Source: UBA1447 sp002329225 (lineage in GTDB: Bacteria > Bacillota > Clostridia > Oscillospirales > Acutalibacteraceae). Taken from it: a stretch of DNA of 64,000 nt. Below are positions 7,729-16,600 of the stretch, piece after piece; position 1 is the stretch's first letter; each line of letters starts with the position of its first letter. The notes below the pieces were generated by a model that saw only the letters and a list, made by a program, of their open reading frames with translations, made no database searches and was not told the origin of the DNA. The stretch covers positions 124,001-188,000 of the forward strand of contig JBMNVN010000002.1 of NCBI GenBank assembly GCA_050946835.1, written 5' to 3'. A program made the position numbers and the translations under genes.

Positions 7729-8561
7729 TACCTTACTATATCCCTCTCAAGCGGGATTGATATGCGTTTTTCCTGTTTGCCGTCACTACCAACATCGCAG
7801 GCCAGATATTTTTCAATCCACTCATGACACTCCCCATCTGGGAATTTCGGCGAAAAGTTCTCCGCGCAAGCTATTATAAATGGTACTGGCCCCCAGCTGT
7901 CTGCTTTTATGTCCATATCGAGGATGGCAACGCTATCTAGCATCTTCGTTGTATTGCCGTAGAAGACTGCCGTTACAAATGGTGTATGATCAAGCATCTC
8001 TAACCACGAATACGGCTTCTGCTCACCACCTGAGAACAGATAGATTCTTTCGACTTGGCTATTCTCCGCTGTAATCCGCCAGCTATTAGTGACGTTTTCC
8101 ACCTTCACCGTCCCTATCAAGTAGTAAAGATCTGTCACCCCGCTCGGCGCCCGAAATATAAAAGTTCCACCTCTGCCAGAAGTTGTCTTGGTGCTACCAA
8201 CATTTCTTAGACCCCAGTCTTCAAAAGTTCGAGGCAGTCTGCTGGGCTCTTTGCTAATTTGCCCCCAAACGCTCTCTATCCGTGGATCTGTCCAAAACAG
8301 CCATGGTGCAACCCTAATAGTCGCACGGAACGTATAGCCATTCTTGTTCGTCCACTCAATCGTCCCTTCCTTCCACTTCACATTCGCCACCGGCGGAGCT
8401 GTCGTTGCGACCTTCGTGGTCGTCTCTCTCCTCGTAGTGGGCGGTATCTTTGCCGACACCTCAGTTTCTTCCTCGATTTTGCCCGAGTTCGTCTGTCCCC
8501 CACAACCCACCAGGGAGATCACCAAAAACGTTGCCAGGATAATTGCTGTGAGCCTTTTCAT
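7728..8561 (-). CDS. Lipoprotein of unknown function with threonine-rich linker
   Basis: About 277 residues. The start at 8561 is preferred because AAAGGGG lies 9 bases ahead and the protein then begins with a classic lipoprotein signal, MKRLTAIILATFLVISLVGCGG, with lipobox LVGC. After cleavage a low-complexity linker (PPTTRRETTTKVATTAPP) leads to a folded extracellular domain of about 200 residues with several tryptophans. No known domain is recognised. It stands alone with its own promoter (8618-8646) and a shared terminator. A decayed paralogue lies 230 bases upstream. It would be anchored on the outer face of the membrane. Confidence 0.75.
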   Translation of the reverse strand: MKRLTAIILATFLVISLVGCGGQTNSGKIEEETEVSAKIPPTTRRETTTKVATTAPPVANVKWKEGTIEWTNKNGYTFRATIRVAPWLFWTDPRIESVWGQISKEPSRLPRTFEDWGLRNVGSTKTTSGRGGTFIFRAPSGVTDLYYLIGTVKVENVTNSWRITAENSQVERIYLFSGGEQKPYSWLEMLDHTPFVTAVFYGNTTKMLDSVAILDMDIKADSWGPVPFIIACAENFSPKFPDGECHEWIEKYLACDVGSDGKQEKRISIPLERDIVR

Positions 8562-8617
8562 ATGCAAGAACCCCTTTCTTAAAATATATTTAAGCCGCAA
8601 AATGACTCAATATATTT

Positions 8618-8646
8618 ACTATAACTACACTTTATCAAAAAATCAA
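8618..8646 (-). promoter_or_regulatory. Promoter of the lipoprotein gene
   Basis: On the minus strand TTGATT, a 17-base spacer and TATAGT lie about 57 bases ahead of the lipoprotein start codon. Confidence 0.6.
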
Positions 8647-8793
8647 GTCACTTCGGCTCTCTATATCCCATTTTCGTCCAAGCCGTGAAAAGAGGGAGCT
8701 TAGGCGCCATTTCCCGTACCCCACGATGTCTTTTTCCGTACCAGTACTTCATCAACACCTGTGATAACATAAATCGACTACTTCTTAATCTTA

Positions 8794-8888
8794 CTCGTGT
8801 TTTTTCTGCCCGGAAGTTTCGGGGAAAAGTTCTCAGCACAATCCGTTATAAATGGTACAGAGTCTCAACTATTCGCCTAAATATCCAT
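8794..8888 (-). pseudogene. Decayed fragment of a paralogue of the lipoprotein gene
   Basis: Read on the minus strand in one frame this gives MDI*ANS*DSVPFITDCAENFSP, then KLPGR and, after a short divergent stretch, HE. The intact lipoprotein at 7728-8561 has MDIKADSWGPVPFIIACAENFSPKFPDGECHEW in the corresponding place. DNA identity is obvious over GTACCATTTATAA and GAGAACTTTTC blocks. Two in-frame stops and missing ends on both sides show it is dead. Similarity may continue weakly to about 8700. The remainder of 8562-8918 contains the lipoprotein promoter and otherwise nothing recognisable. Confidence 0.75.
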
Positions 8889-8918
8889 AAGGGGCTTTAA
8901 GCGAATTTATTTCATTGC

Positions 8919-8950
8919 AAAAGGCACATCGATAAAGCGATGTGCCTTTT
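8919..8950 (-). terminator. Terminator of tRNA-Pro
   Basis: AAAAGGCACATCG and CGATGTGCCTTTT form a long perfect stem with a short loop directly after the tRNA 3' end; the minus-strand copy ends in a T run. Confidence 0.85.
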
Positions 8951-8952
8951 GC

Positions 8953-9028
8953 TGGTCCGAGTGACAAGACTTGAACTTGCGGCCTCTTGACCCCCAGTCA
9001 AGCGCGCTACCAGCTGCGCCACACCCGG
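8953..9028 (-). tRNA. tRNA-Pro (anticodon GGG)
   Basis: The minus strand folds as a 76-base cloverleaf. The acceptor arm CCGGGTG pairs with CACTCGG (one G-U), the D arm is GCGC/GCGC, the anticodon arm CTTGA-CTGGGGG-TCAAG has GGG at the anticodon position, and the T arm is GCAAG-TTCAAGT-CTTGT. The CCA end is encoded. A promoter and a terminator flank it closely, so it is a single-gene unit. The accessory pocket lies on its 3' side. Confidence 0.95.
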
Positions 9029-9040
9029 ATAACGCTGAAA

Positions 9041-9069
9041 ATGATACCACAGTTGCCGGAAGATTGCAA
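9041..9069 (-). promoter_or_regulatory. Promoter of tRNA-Pro
   Basis: On the minus strand TTGCAA, 17 bases and TATCAT end 12 bases before the tRNA 5' end. Confidence 0.7.
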
Positions 9070-9209
9070 GAGAAATAAAACATCGAAATTTAGTACATTT
9101 TAAAAATAAGAAAAACAGAGAAAGTTAGAGAGAAACAAAGAAAAAACGAGAATTGCGGATTTAATTTTTAAAATACCTGCAATTTTCCCTTAGTTTTGTT
9201 AAAAAGTTG

Positions 9210-9238
9210 TTGACATTTGGCGGATTTCACCCTATATT
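9210..9238 (+). promoter_or_regulatory. Promoter of the potABCD operon
   Basis: TTGACA, a 17-base spacer and TATATT, about 60 bases before the potA start codon. No riboswitch-like fold was recognised in the leader. Confidence 0.8.
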
Positions 9239-9297
9239 GTTTTACATTGTTTTATAAAAACATCAATTGCCCGTCATATTAAAAGGAGGTTTTGCCG

Positions 9298-10422
9298 TTG
9301 GAACAGAAGATTATTATCGATTTAAAAAACATTTCTATCAAGTTTGATGAAGAACAGGTCCTGACTGATTTAAATCTTTTTATACGCGACGGTGAGTTTG
9401 TAACTCTATTGGGGCCCTCCGGATGCGGCAAAACAACCACCCTGCGGATAATAGCCGGCTTTTTGGAACCTGATACCGGAGAAGTGCTTTTTGACGGCAA
9501 AAGGGTTAACGAAATCCCGCCGCATAAACGGCAGGTAAATACCATATTCCAGCGCTATGCACTTTTTCCCCATCTGAACGTTTTTGATAATGTGGCTTTC
9601 GGTCCCCGTGTTAAAAAAATGCCCGCCGCCGAGGTTAAAGAAAAGGTTGAAGAAATGCTTGCCCTGGTCAATCTAAAGGGCTTTGAGAAGCGCAATATAA
9701 ACTCACTTTCCGGCGGACAGCAGCAGCGGGTAGCCATTGCAAGGGCCTTGGCAAATGAGCCGAGAGTTCTGCTTTTGGACGAACCCTTGGGCGCTTTGGA
9801 TCTTAAGCTGCGTAAGGATATGCAGGTTGAGTTAAAGAGCATTCAGGAACGCTTGGGAATTACTTTCATCTATGTTACCCACGACCAGGAAGAAGCCCTC
9901 TCCATGTCCGATAATATTGTAGTAATGGACGAAGGAGTTATTCAGCAAATCGGTACCCCTACGGATATTTACAATGAGCCTAAGAACGCTTTTGTTGCCG
10001 ACTTTATCGGAGAAAGCAATATTCTCAACGGTATAATGCGGCAGGATTATTGTGTTGACTTCTCCGGGCAAAGGTTTGAATGTGTTGATTCAGGCTTTGC
10101 CAAAGACGAACCCGTGGATGTAGTTGTACGCCCTGAAGACATAGAGGTGGTTGCTCCCGAGCAGGGAATGCTCAGGGGAGTTGTAACCTCCGTTGTATTC
10201 CGCGGTGTGCATTATGATATAATAGTAGACATAAAGGATTTCAAGTGGCTTATTCAGTCCACCAAGTGCCCCGAAGTTGATGATGAAATCGGTCTTGTTA
10301 TCTCGCCCGACTCAATTCACATAATGAAAAAATCCGTCTACTCCGGCACTTTCGGTGACTACAGCTCCTTTAGCGAGGAGTTTGATGAGCTTTCCGATTT
10401 GAGTGAGGAGGAAGATGAATGA
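9298..10422 (+). CDS. potA: Spermidine/putrescine ABC transporter, ATP-binding protein
   Basis: About 374 residues, the ATPase that powers polyamine import. Walker A is LLGPSGCGKTTTLR, the Q-loop follows at NTIFQRYALFPH, the signature is LSGGQQQRVAIARAL, Walker B is VLLLDEPLGALD and the switch histidine is in YVTHDQEEA. A C-terminal TOBE regulatory domain (VVVRPEDIEVV onward) fits the PotA/CUT1 type. The TTG at 9298 is 8 bases after AGGAGG; the TTG at 9292 would be too close. It opens a four-gene operon in standard potABCD order, overlapping potB by 4 bases. Confidence 0.95.
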   Translation: MEQKIIIDLKNISIKFDEEQVLTDLNLFIRDGEFVTLLGPSGCGKTTTLRIIAGFLEPDTGEVLFDGKRVNEIPPHKRQVNTIFQRYALFPHLNVFDNVAFGPRVKKMPAAEVKEKVEEMLALVNLKGFEKRNINSLSGGQQQRVAIARALANEPRVLLLDEPLGALDLKLRKDMQVELKSIQERLGITFIYVTHDQEEALSMSDNIVVMDEGVIQQIGTPTDIYNEPKNAFVADFIGESNILNGIMRQDYCVDFSGQRFECVDSGFAKDEPVDVVVRPEDIEVVAPEQGMLRGVVTSVVFRGVHYDIIVDIKDFKWLIQSTKCPEVDDEIGLVISPDSIHIMKKSVYSGTFGDYSSFSEEFDELSDLSEEEDE

Positions 10423-11237
10423 ACAATAAACGCGGCAGTAAACTCATCACCTCACCATATCTCCTTTGGTCTCTCCTTTTCATTATTGCGCCTATGTTTT
10501 TTGTTGTATATTACTCGTTCACAACCGAAACCGGAGCTTTCACTCTTGAACATATAGCGTCATTGGGTAAATATGCTGCAATTTTTGCCCGCTCCATCTG
10601 GTTCGGTGTTTTGGCTACCCTGATTTGTTTGCTTATTTCGTTCCCCGTAGCTTATTTTATTGCCAACTCCGGTTCAAATGTACAGCGTACTTTGGTTGCG
10701 TTGGTAATGCTTCCCATGTGGATGAATTTTTTAATAAGAACATATTCATGGATGTCTATACTTCAGGATACCGGCATCATAAACACCTTTCTGGGTAAAA
10801 TCGGTATTGGGCCCTTCCGCTTAATCAACACGCCGGGTGCCGTTATTTTAGGTATGGTTTACAACTTTTTGCCTTTTATGATTCTTCCTTTATACTCCGT
10901 TATGGCTAAACTTGATAAAAGTGTGATTGAAGCCGCTCAGGATTTAGGCGGCAGTAAAGTGACGGTTTTGCGCAAGGTAATTATTCCGTTAAGTATGCCC
11001 GGTATTGCTTCCGGATTAACCATGGTCTTTGTTCCGTCTGTCAGTACTTTTTACATATCTCAAAAATTGGGCGGAGGCTCCTTTGATTTAATCGGTGACG
11101 TAATCGAGCGTCAGTTTCAACAGGCCTACAACTATAATTTAGGGGCGGCAATATCTTTGGTGCTGATGGTCCTTATACTGCTCAGTATGGCCTTTCTTAA
11201 CCGATTCACTTCGGACGAGGAGGGGATGGTCATATGA
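10419..11237 (+). CDS. potB: Spermidine/putrescine ABC transporter permease
   Basis: A 272-residue permease with six membrane segments. The EAA loop that docks on the ATPase is EAAQDLGGSKVTVLRKVIIPLSMPG. An early LLFIIAPMFFVVYYSFT segment is typical of PotB. Start and stop overlap the neighbouring genes by 4 bases, so it is translationally coupled. It pairs with PotC to form the membrane channel. Confidence 0.94.
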   Translation: MNNKRGSKLITSPYLLWSLLFIIAPMFFVVYYSFTTETGAFTLEHIASLGKYAAIFARSIWFGVLATLICLLISFPVAYFIANSGSNVQRTLVALVMLPMWMNFLIRTYSWMSILQDTGIINTFLGKIGIGPFRLINTPGAVILGMVYNFLPFMILPLYSVMAKLDKSVIEAAQDLGGSKVTVLRKVIIPLSMPGIASGLTMVFVPSVSTFYISQKLGGGSFDLIGDVIERQFQQAYNYNLGAAISLVLMVLILLSMAFLNRFTSDEEGMVI

Positions 11238-12040
11238 AAATACCCTCAAAGATTTATACTGCGCTGATTTTTATTTTCCTTTACGCTCCGATCGCGGTCA
11301 TGATTTTGTTCTCTTTCAACTCTACGAACAGTACGGGCCTTTTTGCCGGCTTTTCTCTGAAGTGGTACAGTGTGCTCTTGGGCGATAAAAACATAATGAA
11401 GGCTCTTACCAATACTCTGGTTCTTGCAATAGCCTCTGCGGGAATATCCACAGTTGTAGGCACTGCCGCTGCGGTGGGTCTGGATAAATGGAAAAAAAGT
11501 TGGCTGCGCAGTTCCGTAATGGGAGTTACCAATATCCCCATGATGAATCCTGATATTGTAACCGGTATATCCATGATGCTCCTTTTCGTATTTATGGGGC
11601 AAATTGTCGGCAGAAAAGAGATATTGGGGTTTCAGACAATTCTTATAGCCCATATTACTTTCTGCCTGCCTTATGTGATATTATCGGTATTACCGAAGCT
11701 CAGGCAGACGGACGTTCACTTGGCGGAAGCCGCACAAGACTTGGGCTGCACACCTGTAAGGGCGTTTTTTAAGGTGGTTATGCCAGCTATTATGCCCGGT
11801 ATTCTCACGGGTATGCTTATGGCTTTTACCCTTTCCCTTGATGACTTTATAATCAGCTATTTTACCACCGGACCCGGGTTCCAAACCTTACCTATTGCAA
11901 TTTTTTCAATGACTAAAAAAAGAGTTAAGCCGGATATGTACGCTTTGTCCAGTCTGATTTTTGTCGTAATATTGATTTTGCTTGTTTTAACCAATGTGGC
12001 TCAGGCTCGTGGGGAAAGCAAAAGAAATAAGAAAAACTGA
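11234..12040 (+). CDS. potC: Spermidine/putrescine ABC transporter permease
   Basis: A 268-residue permease with six membrane segments. It begins with the YAPIAVMILFSFN motif common to PotC proteins and carries the EAA loop EAAQDLGCTPVRAFFKVVMPAIMPG. LDDFIISYFTTGPGFQTLPI near the end is also family-typical. It lies between potB (4-base overlap) and potD (15-base gap). Confidence 0.94.
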   Translation: MKIPSKIYTALIFIFLYAPIAVMILFSFNSTNSTGLFAGFSLKWYSVLLGDKNIMKALTNTLVLAIASAGISTVVGTAAAVGLDKWKKSWLRSSVMGVTNIPMMNPDIVTGISMMLLFVFMGQIVGRKEILGFQTILIAHITFCLPYVILSVLPKLRQTDVHLAEAAQDLGCTPVRAFFKVVMPAIMPGILTGMLMAFTLSLDDFIISYFTTGPGFQTLPIAIFSMTKKRVKPDMYALSSLIFVVILILLVLTNVAQARGESKRNKKN

Positions 12041-12055
12041 AAGGATGTGTCTTCA

Positions 12056-13111
12056 ATGAAAAAAAATCTGTGCTTGGTGTTGGCTGCGGTGATGCTGGTT
12101 TCTATTGCACTGTTCGGTTGTGAAAAAAAGCCCACCCTTTATGTGTATAACTGGGGCGAGTATATTTCCGACGGTGAAGACGGTTCTTTGGATGTCAACA
12201 AAGCTTTTGAAGAAAAATACGGAATTAAAGTTGTTTACGACACTTTCGAAAACAACGAGGTTATGTATTCAAAAATTAAAGGCGGCGGAGTAAAATACGA
12301 TGTGCTTATCCCCTCGGACTATATGATTGAACGTCTTATTGCGGAGGATATGTTGCAGAAAATCGATTTTTCCAATGTGCCTAACTATAAGTACATCGAT
12401 GCCAAGTATAAAAAACTCCCTTATGACCCGAATGATGAATATTCCGTGCCCTATACGGTGGGTTGTATCGGTTTGATTTACAACAAAACCATGGTGGAAG
12501 AACCGCCTGCCGGTTGGTCCGCCTTATGGGATGCCCGGTATGAAAAAAAGATTTTAATGATCAATAATCCCCGTGACGCTTTTGCAATTGCACACAGCGT
12601 TCTCGGCATCGATTACAATACTACTTCCGAAGCGGACTGGCAGGCGGGTGCGGCAAAGCTTAAAGAGCAAAAGCCTTTGGTTCAGGCCTATGTCAACGAT
12701 GAGGTGTTCAATAAGATGGAGTTGGGGGAGGCCGCTCTTGCGCCGTACTATGCCGGTGATTTTTTAACTATGCGGGATAACAATGAGAACTTGGGTTTTG
12801 TCTATCCGGAAGAAGGTGTTAACACCTTTGTTGATGCAATGTGTATACCCAAAAATGCCGCTAATAAAGCGGCCGCTGAGCTGTATATCAATTTTATGTT
12901 GGAGCCTGATGTAGGCCTTGCAAACGCCGAATATATCTACTATGCAAGCCCCAACACCGCTGTGGTATCCAATCCGGAATACTCCCTTAAAGATGACCCG
13001 ATTATTTACCCGGATGATGCATCACTTCCCAAAACAACTATTTTTACAAACTTACCGACAAGAACCCTTAACCAGATGAGCAATCTTTGGGACGAAGTAA
13101 AACTGCATTAA
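12056..13111 (+). CDS. potD: Spermidine/putrescine-binding lipoprotein
   Basis: About 351 residues. The start at 12056 has AAGGA 10 bases upstream; a GTG at 12047 is only one base from that site. The protein opens with a lipoprotein signal ending ALFGC, so it would be tethered outside the membrane. The mature part starts LYVYNWGEYI, the signature of polyamine-binding proteins, and contains DVLIPSDYMIERLI and the PYTVGCIGLIYN hinge strand. It captures polyamine for PotBC. No clear terminator follows; tRNA genes begin 137 bases later with their own promoter. Confidence 0.94.
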   Translation: MKKNLCLVLAAVMLVSIALFGCEKKPTLYVYNWGEYISDGEDGSLDVNKAFEEKYGIKVVYDTFENNEVMYSKIKGGGVKYDVLIPSDYMIERLIAEDMLQKIDFSNVPNYKYIDAKYKKLPYDPNDEYSVPYTVGCIGLIYNKTMVEEPPAGWSALWDARYEKKILMINNPRDAFAIAHSVLGIDYNTTSEADWQAGAAKLKEQKPLVQAYVNDEVFNKMELGEAALAPYYAGDFLTMRDNNENLGFVYPEEGVNTFVDAMCIPKNAANKAAAELYINFMLEPDVGLANAEYIYYASPNTAVVSNPEYSLKDDPIIYPDDASLPKTTIFTNLPTRTLNQMSNLWDEVKLH

Positions 13112-13204
13112 TTTTAAAAAGGCAATTGTTTAGCGGTGATTATTTCCGTAATCTGATGCTCATATTATCGCTTGCTTCTCTATGTAAAATTATTCGCAAA
13201 TTGC

Positions 13205-13233
13205 TTGACACTCAAAGTGCCCTTTGTTATAAT
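13205..13233 (+). promoter_or_regulatory. Promoter of the tRNA-Leu pair
   Basis: A perfect consensus: TTGACA, 17 bases, TATAAT, ending 15 bases before the first tRNA. Confidence 0.9.
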
Positions 13234-13248
13234 TGTGTGCGTTGCCGT

Positions 13249-13333
13249 GCGAGAGTGGCGGAACCGGCAGACGCGCACGTTTGAGGGGCGTGTGGTTAAT
13301 CCCGTACGGGTTCAAGTCCCGTCTCTCGCACCA
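13249..13333 (+). tRNA. tRNA-Leu (anticodon GAG)
   Basis: An 85-base class II tRNA. Acceptor GCGAGAG pairs with CTCTCGC, the anticodon arm CACGT-TTGAGGG-GCGTG shows GAG, a long variable arm follows, and CCA is encoded. Confidence 0.95.
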
Positions 13334-13336
13334 AAA

Positions 13337-13362
13337 CCGGCGGGTTCAATCGGACCCGCCGG
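13337..13362 (+). other. Hairpin between the two tRNA-Leu genes
   Basis: A perfect 9-bp stem CCGGCGGGT / ACCCGCCGG with an 8-base loop and no T run after it, so a processing or partial-attenuation structure is more likely than a strong terminator. Confidence 0.6.
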
Positions 13363-13372
13363 GCTAATCTGA

Positions 13373-13459
13373 GCGGATATGGCGGAATAGGCAGACGCGC
13401 TAGATTCAGGTTCTAGTCGGGGCAACTCGGTGGAGGTTCAAGTCCTCTTATCCGCACCA
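13373..13459 (+). tRNA. tRNA-Leu (anticodon CAG)
   Basis: An 87-base class II tRNA. Acceptor GCGGATA pairs with TATCCGC, the anticodon arm CTAGA-TTCAGGT-TCTAG shows CAG, a long variable arm is present, and CCA is encoded. No separate promoter was seen, so it is probably co-transcribed with the GAG isoacceptor. Confidence 0.95.
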
Positions 13460-13468
13460 AACAAAAAG

Positions 13469-13516
13469 CAATCCGAACCGGTCTTCCGTAGGGAAGAGCA
13501 GTTCGGATTGTTTTTT
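13469..13516 (+). terminator. Terminator of the tRNA-Leu pair
   Basis: CAATCCGAAC and GTTCGGATTG form a 10-bp stem around a 22-base loop that itself can pair (TCTTCC/GGAAGA), followed by six T. Confidence 0.9.
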
Positions 13517-13607
13517 ACTCGAATAAACTGAAGATTTCCGTTTATTGTTTTTATTATTTGAGAACATCGGTAAAGGCGGTGTCAGAATTTACTGAGCACA
13601 AAATCAT

Positions 13608-16600
13608 TCAGCATTCTCTTTTAAGGTATTCCTCCAGCTCTTCTGCCGACAGAGGCTGTGAAAAATAATATCCTTGGATTTCGTCACAGGCTATCTTCCT
13701 TATAAAATTCAGTTGTTCCATATTTTCTACACCTTCGACCGTAATGTCAGCCATAAGCGCTTTAGCTAATGAAACAACAGCTTCAGCTATAACAAGTTTT
13801 TTCCTTTCTAAAGAGATGTCCTTCAAAATGCTTTTGTCAATTTTTATCCTGTTAAAAGGCACCAATTCCAACCGATGTAATGATGAGTATCCTTTACCGA
13901 AATCATCAATTGCAATATTTATTCCCATTTCTTTCAATTTGGATAGCTTGGCAATTGTATCTGAGAAATTCTCGGACAACATGCTTTCCGTAATTTCAAG
14001 CTCAATATATTTTGGCTCTACCCGACTTTCCGCCAAGAGGTTTAAAACGTCTGTAACAAAAGTATCCTTTTGCAACTGTACAACCGATATATTGACAGAA
14101 AAACGAATAGGCGCAATTCCTTTTGAAATAAGCCTGTTATGTTCTTGAAGCGCTTGTTCCAATACCCAAAGCCCTACATTATGGATTAATCCCGTTTGCT
14201 CAAGCATGGGTATAAATACATCTGCAGGTATTCTTTTTTTGCCGTCATAATTCCATCTCAGTAAGGCTTCAACGCCAACCGTTTTCCCCGTTTTACAGCT
14301 AATCTGTGGTTGAAATTCCAAGGAAAACTCTTTATTATCCAGCGACTTGAAAAGCCGATTGGTGAGGACGGTGTTTTCTTCAATGCGGCTTTTTAGTTGT
14401 GACGAACAGAAAACAATTTTATTGTCGGAAGATTTAGCCTCATATCCGGCCAAATCAGCATTCTTCAATAGAGTATCTACATCTCTTCCGTCATCAGGAT
14501 ATACGGATATGCCTATTGTAGGAGTAACAAATAATGCTTCTATCCCTTCTTTTGGGAGTATAGGGTCGGAAAAAGCATCAATTATTTTTGTTGCACACAT
14601 CTCTATTTGATTAGTGTTTTCTGCAACAGGCATAACAACAATAAATCTTTCTTCACTAATCCTTGATATATAACAGTCTTCCTTCATTAGTTCTTTAAGA
14701 ATAGATGCCGATTCTATTACTATTTGTTCCCCCGCATTGTGACCGAAGGTATCATTAATCATCCTAAGATTTTCCAGTTCAACATTAAAAATTACCAACT
14801 TCTCTGATTCTTTTCTGTCAAGTAGATTTTGCTCCAGATTCATCTTAAGCAAATTTCTGTTTGCCAATTTTGTAGTTTCATCAAAATAAGCATAGTTATA
14901 CAGCTTTTCTTCGTATAAGGTCTTTTTCCTTGTGTCACCCAATATATTTGTAATAATTCCTAAAAAGTATATCTGATTCTCCCTTGCAGACAAATTGGCC
15001 TTTCTGCGGTCTTCAACAACAAGCATTCCTGTAATTTCATTCTCAAGCATTATTGGCGATATATAATAAGAATTTATTCCTCTTGAGGCAAAGAAGTTCC
15101 TTTCCTCTCCGCCATCGTCAATGGGGAGAGTTGTGACATCCTCGCATGTTATAGGCTGTTTTTTATTAAGCAGTGCCGCAGCCGTAGGAAAGGCTGCTGT
15201 TTTAACTTTTACACCCGGACGAAAAGGAAGTGATTTAACAGCCCCGTCAATCATATGCGCATTAATAATCACTGCATCTTCGTAATCTGCGCTGAATTCG
15301 ACCAAGTATGCCTGATCAAAATCAAGAATTTCAGCAGAAAACTTTAACATATCATCAATTTTCTTTTTAGCATTTTCACTGTTAACTGAAATAAAGCTTG
15401 TTGAAATCTTTTCAAGCGCTTCCTGTTCTTTTGCATATCTTTGATATCCCTTTAACTTTGAAGCATATTCATTTGTCAGATATCGCACGGCAAAAAAAGA
15501 AAGTACAATAATAAATAATCTTTTCAAATACTGAGCATTATCGATAATAACATGAACTGACGGGCGAATTACCCAAAGAACAACTTGAGTTGCCAGAGCA
15601 ATACCTAAAAAGATAAAAGTATGGATTCTACTGTCAAGGACAATGGTATACAGAAGAAATATTATATATATAGCCCATACCGTTGAAGCCCCCAGATTAA
15701 AATCTTTCATTATAAAAAAAGTCATACCGAGTATACTTGTTATAAGAAAGAGTGTATTTTGAGGCATATGTTTTTTTGTTACATTAGGTATAAATAGCAG
15801 CCAAATGCCAAAAAAAGATATAAATAGAGCAAGTAAGAACTCTCTTGCAAAATTTCCTCCCGCAACAAAATATCCTGAAAAAAATGAACCTACCGCACCA
15901 ACTGTAAAAACGAACGCTGCAGTTCTGAATAAATGTAATCGGCTTTCAGGAAAAATGCCGTTGTCCGGAGGAAAGAATGCCTTTTTGAATCTTTCAATAA
16001 GAATACCGGATTTTCTCAAAGTATTAAAAAGAAATACTGTTGGTAAAATCAAAAAAACAATTGCTAATTTGGGAATCTGTATTGATGCCCAAATACCGGG
16101 AAAAACGTCCGTGGCCGACCCCGCCAAAAATGAAAATATTATGGACAATAATAAAAATGTTACCGGACGCTTAAGACGGCTACGGGGTTCAATTTTTTTC
16201 CACCAGCGAATAAGCAATATAAAAGCACTGACTGAATAAGTTATGTAGTACAAGGTAATCCAGACCTGTCCAATATTGATAACGGTAAGAGAAGTTCTCC
16301 AATTGAAGTTGTGCGGCACCAGCTCATATTGCATCTTTGCAAAATATCCAAAGGGTGAAAAGAGTACAATATTTATTAAAGCGGGTAAATAGAATAAAAA
16401 TATTCTACTTGGTTTGTTCAGTTGAAGTCTGTTATTTATCAAAATCAATACAAAGTGGAGAAAAAAGCAGTAAAAAAAGCCCCAGCCGAAAACGGACAAG
16501 GATCTTATAAAAGCACTTAATTCTGTTGCAGGTAAAGATGTAGAAAAGGAATATGCAAATGCCCAAGTTGACATTGAGAGCATTAAAAGCATAAACAGCC

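Noticed and set aside
8648..8839. Minus-strand open frame overlapping the decayed lipoprotein copy
   Set aside because: It is out of frame with the recognisable paralogue and very arginine-rich, as expected from chance reading.
8953..9028. Attachment-site duplication of the tRNA-Pro 3' end
   Set aside because: No second copy of the tRNA 3' sequence and no integrase were seen in the window.
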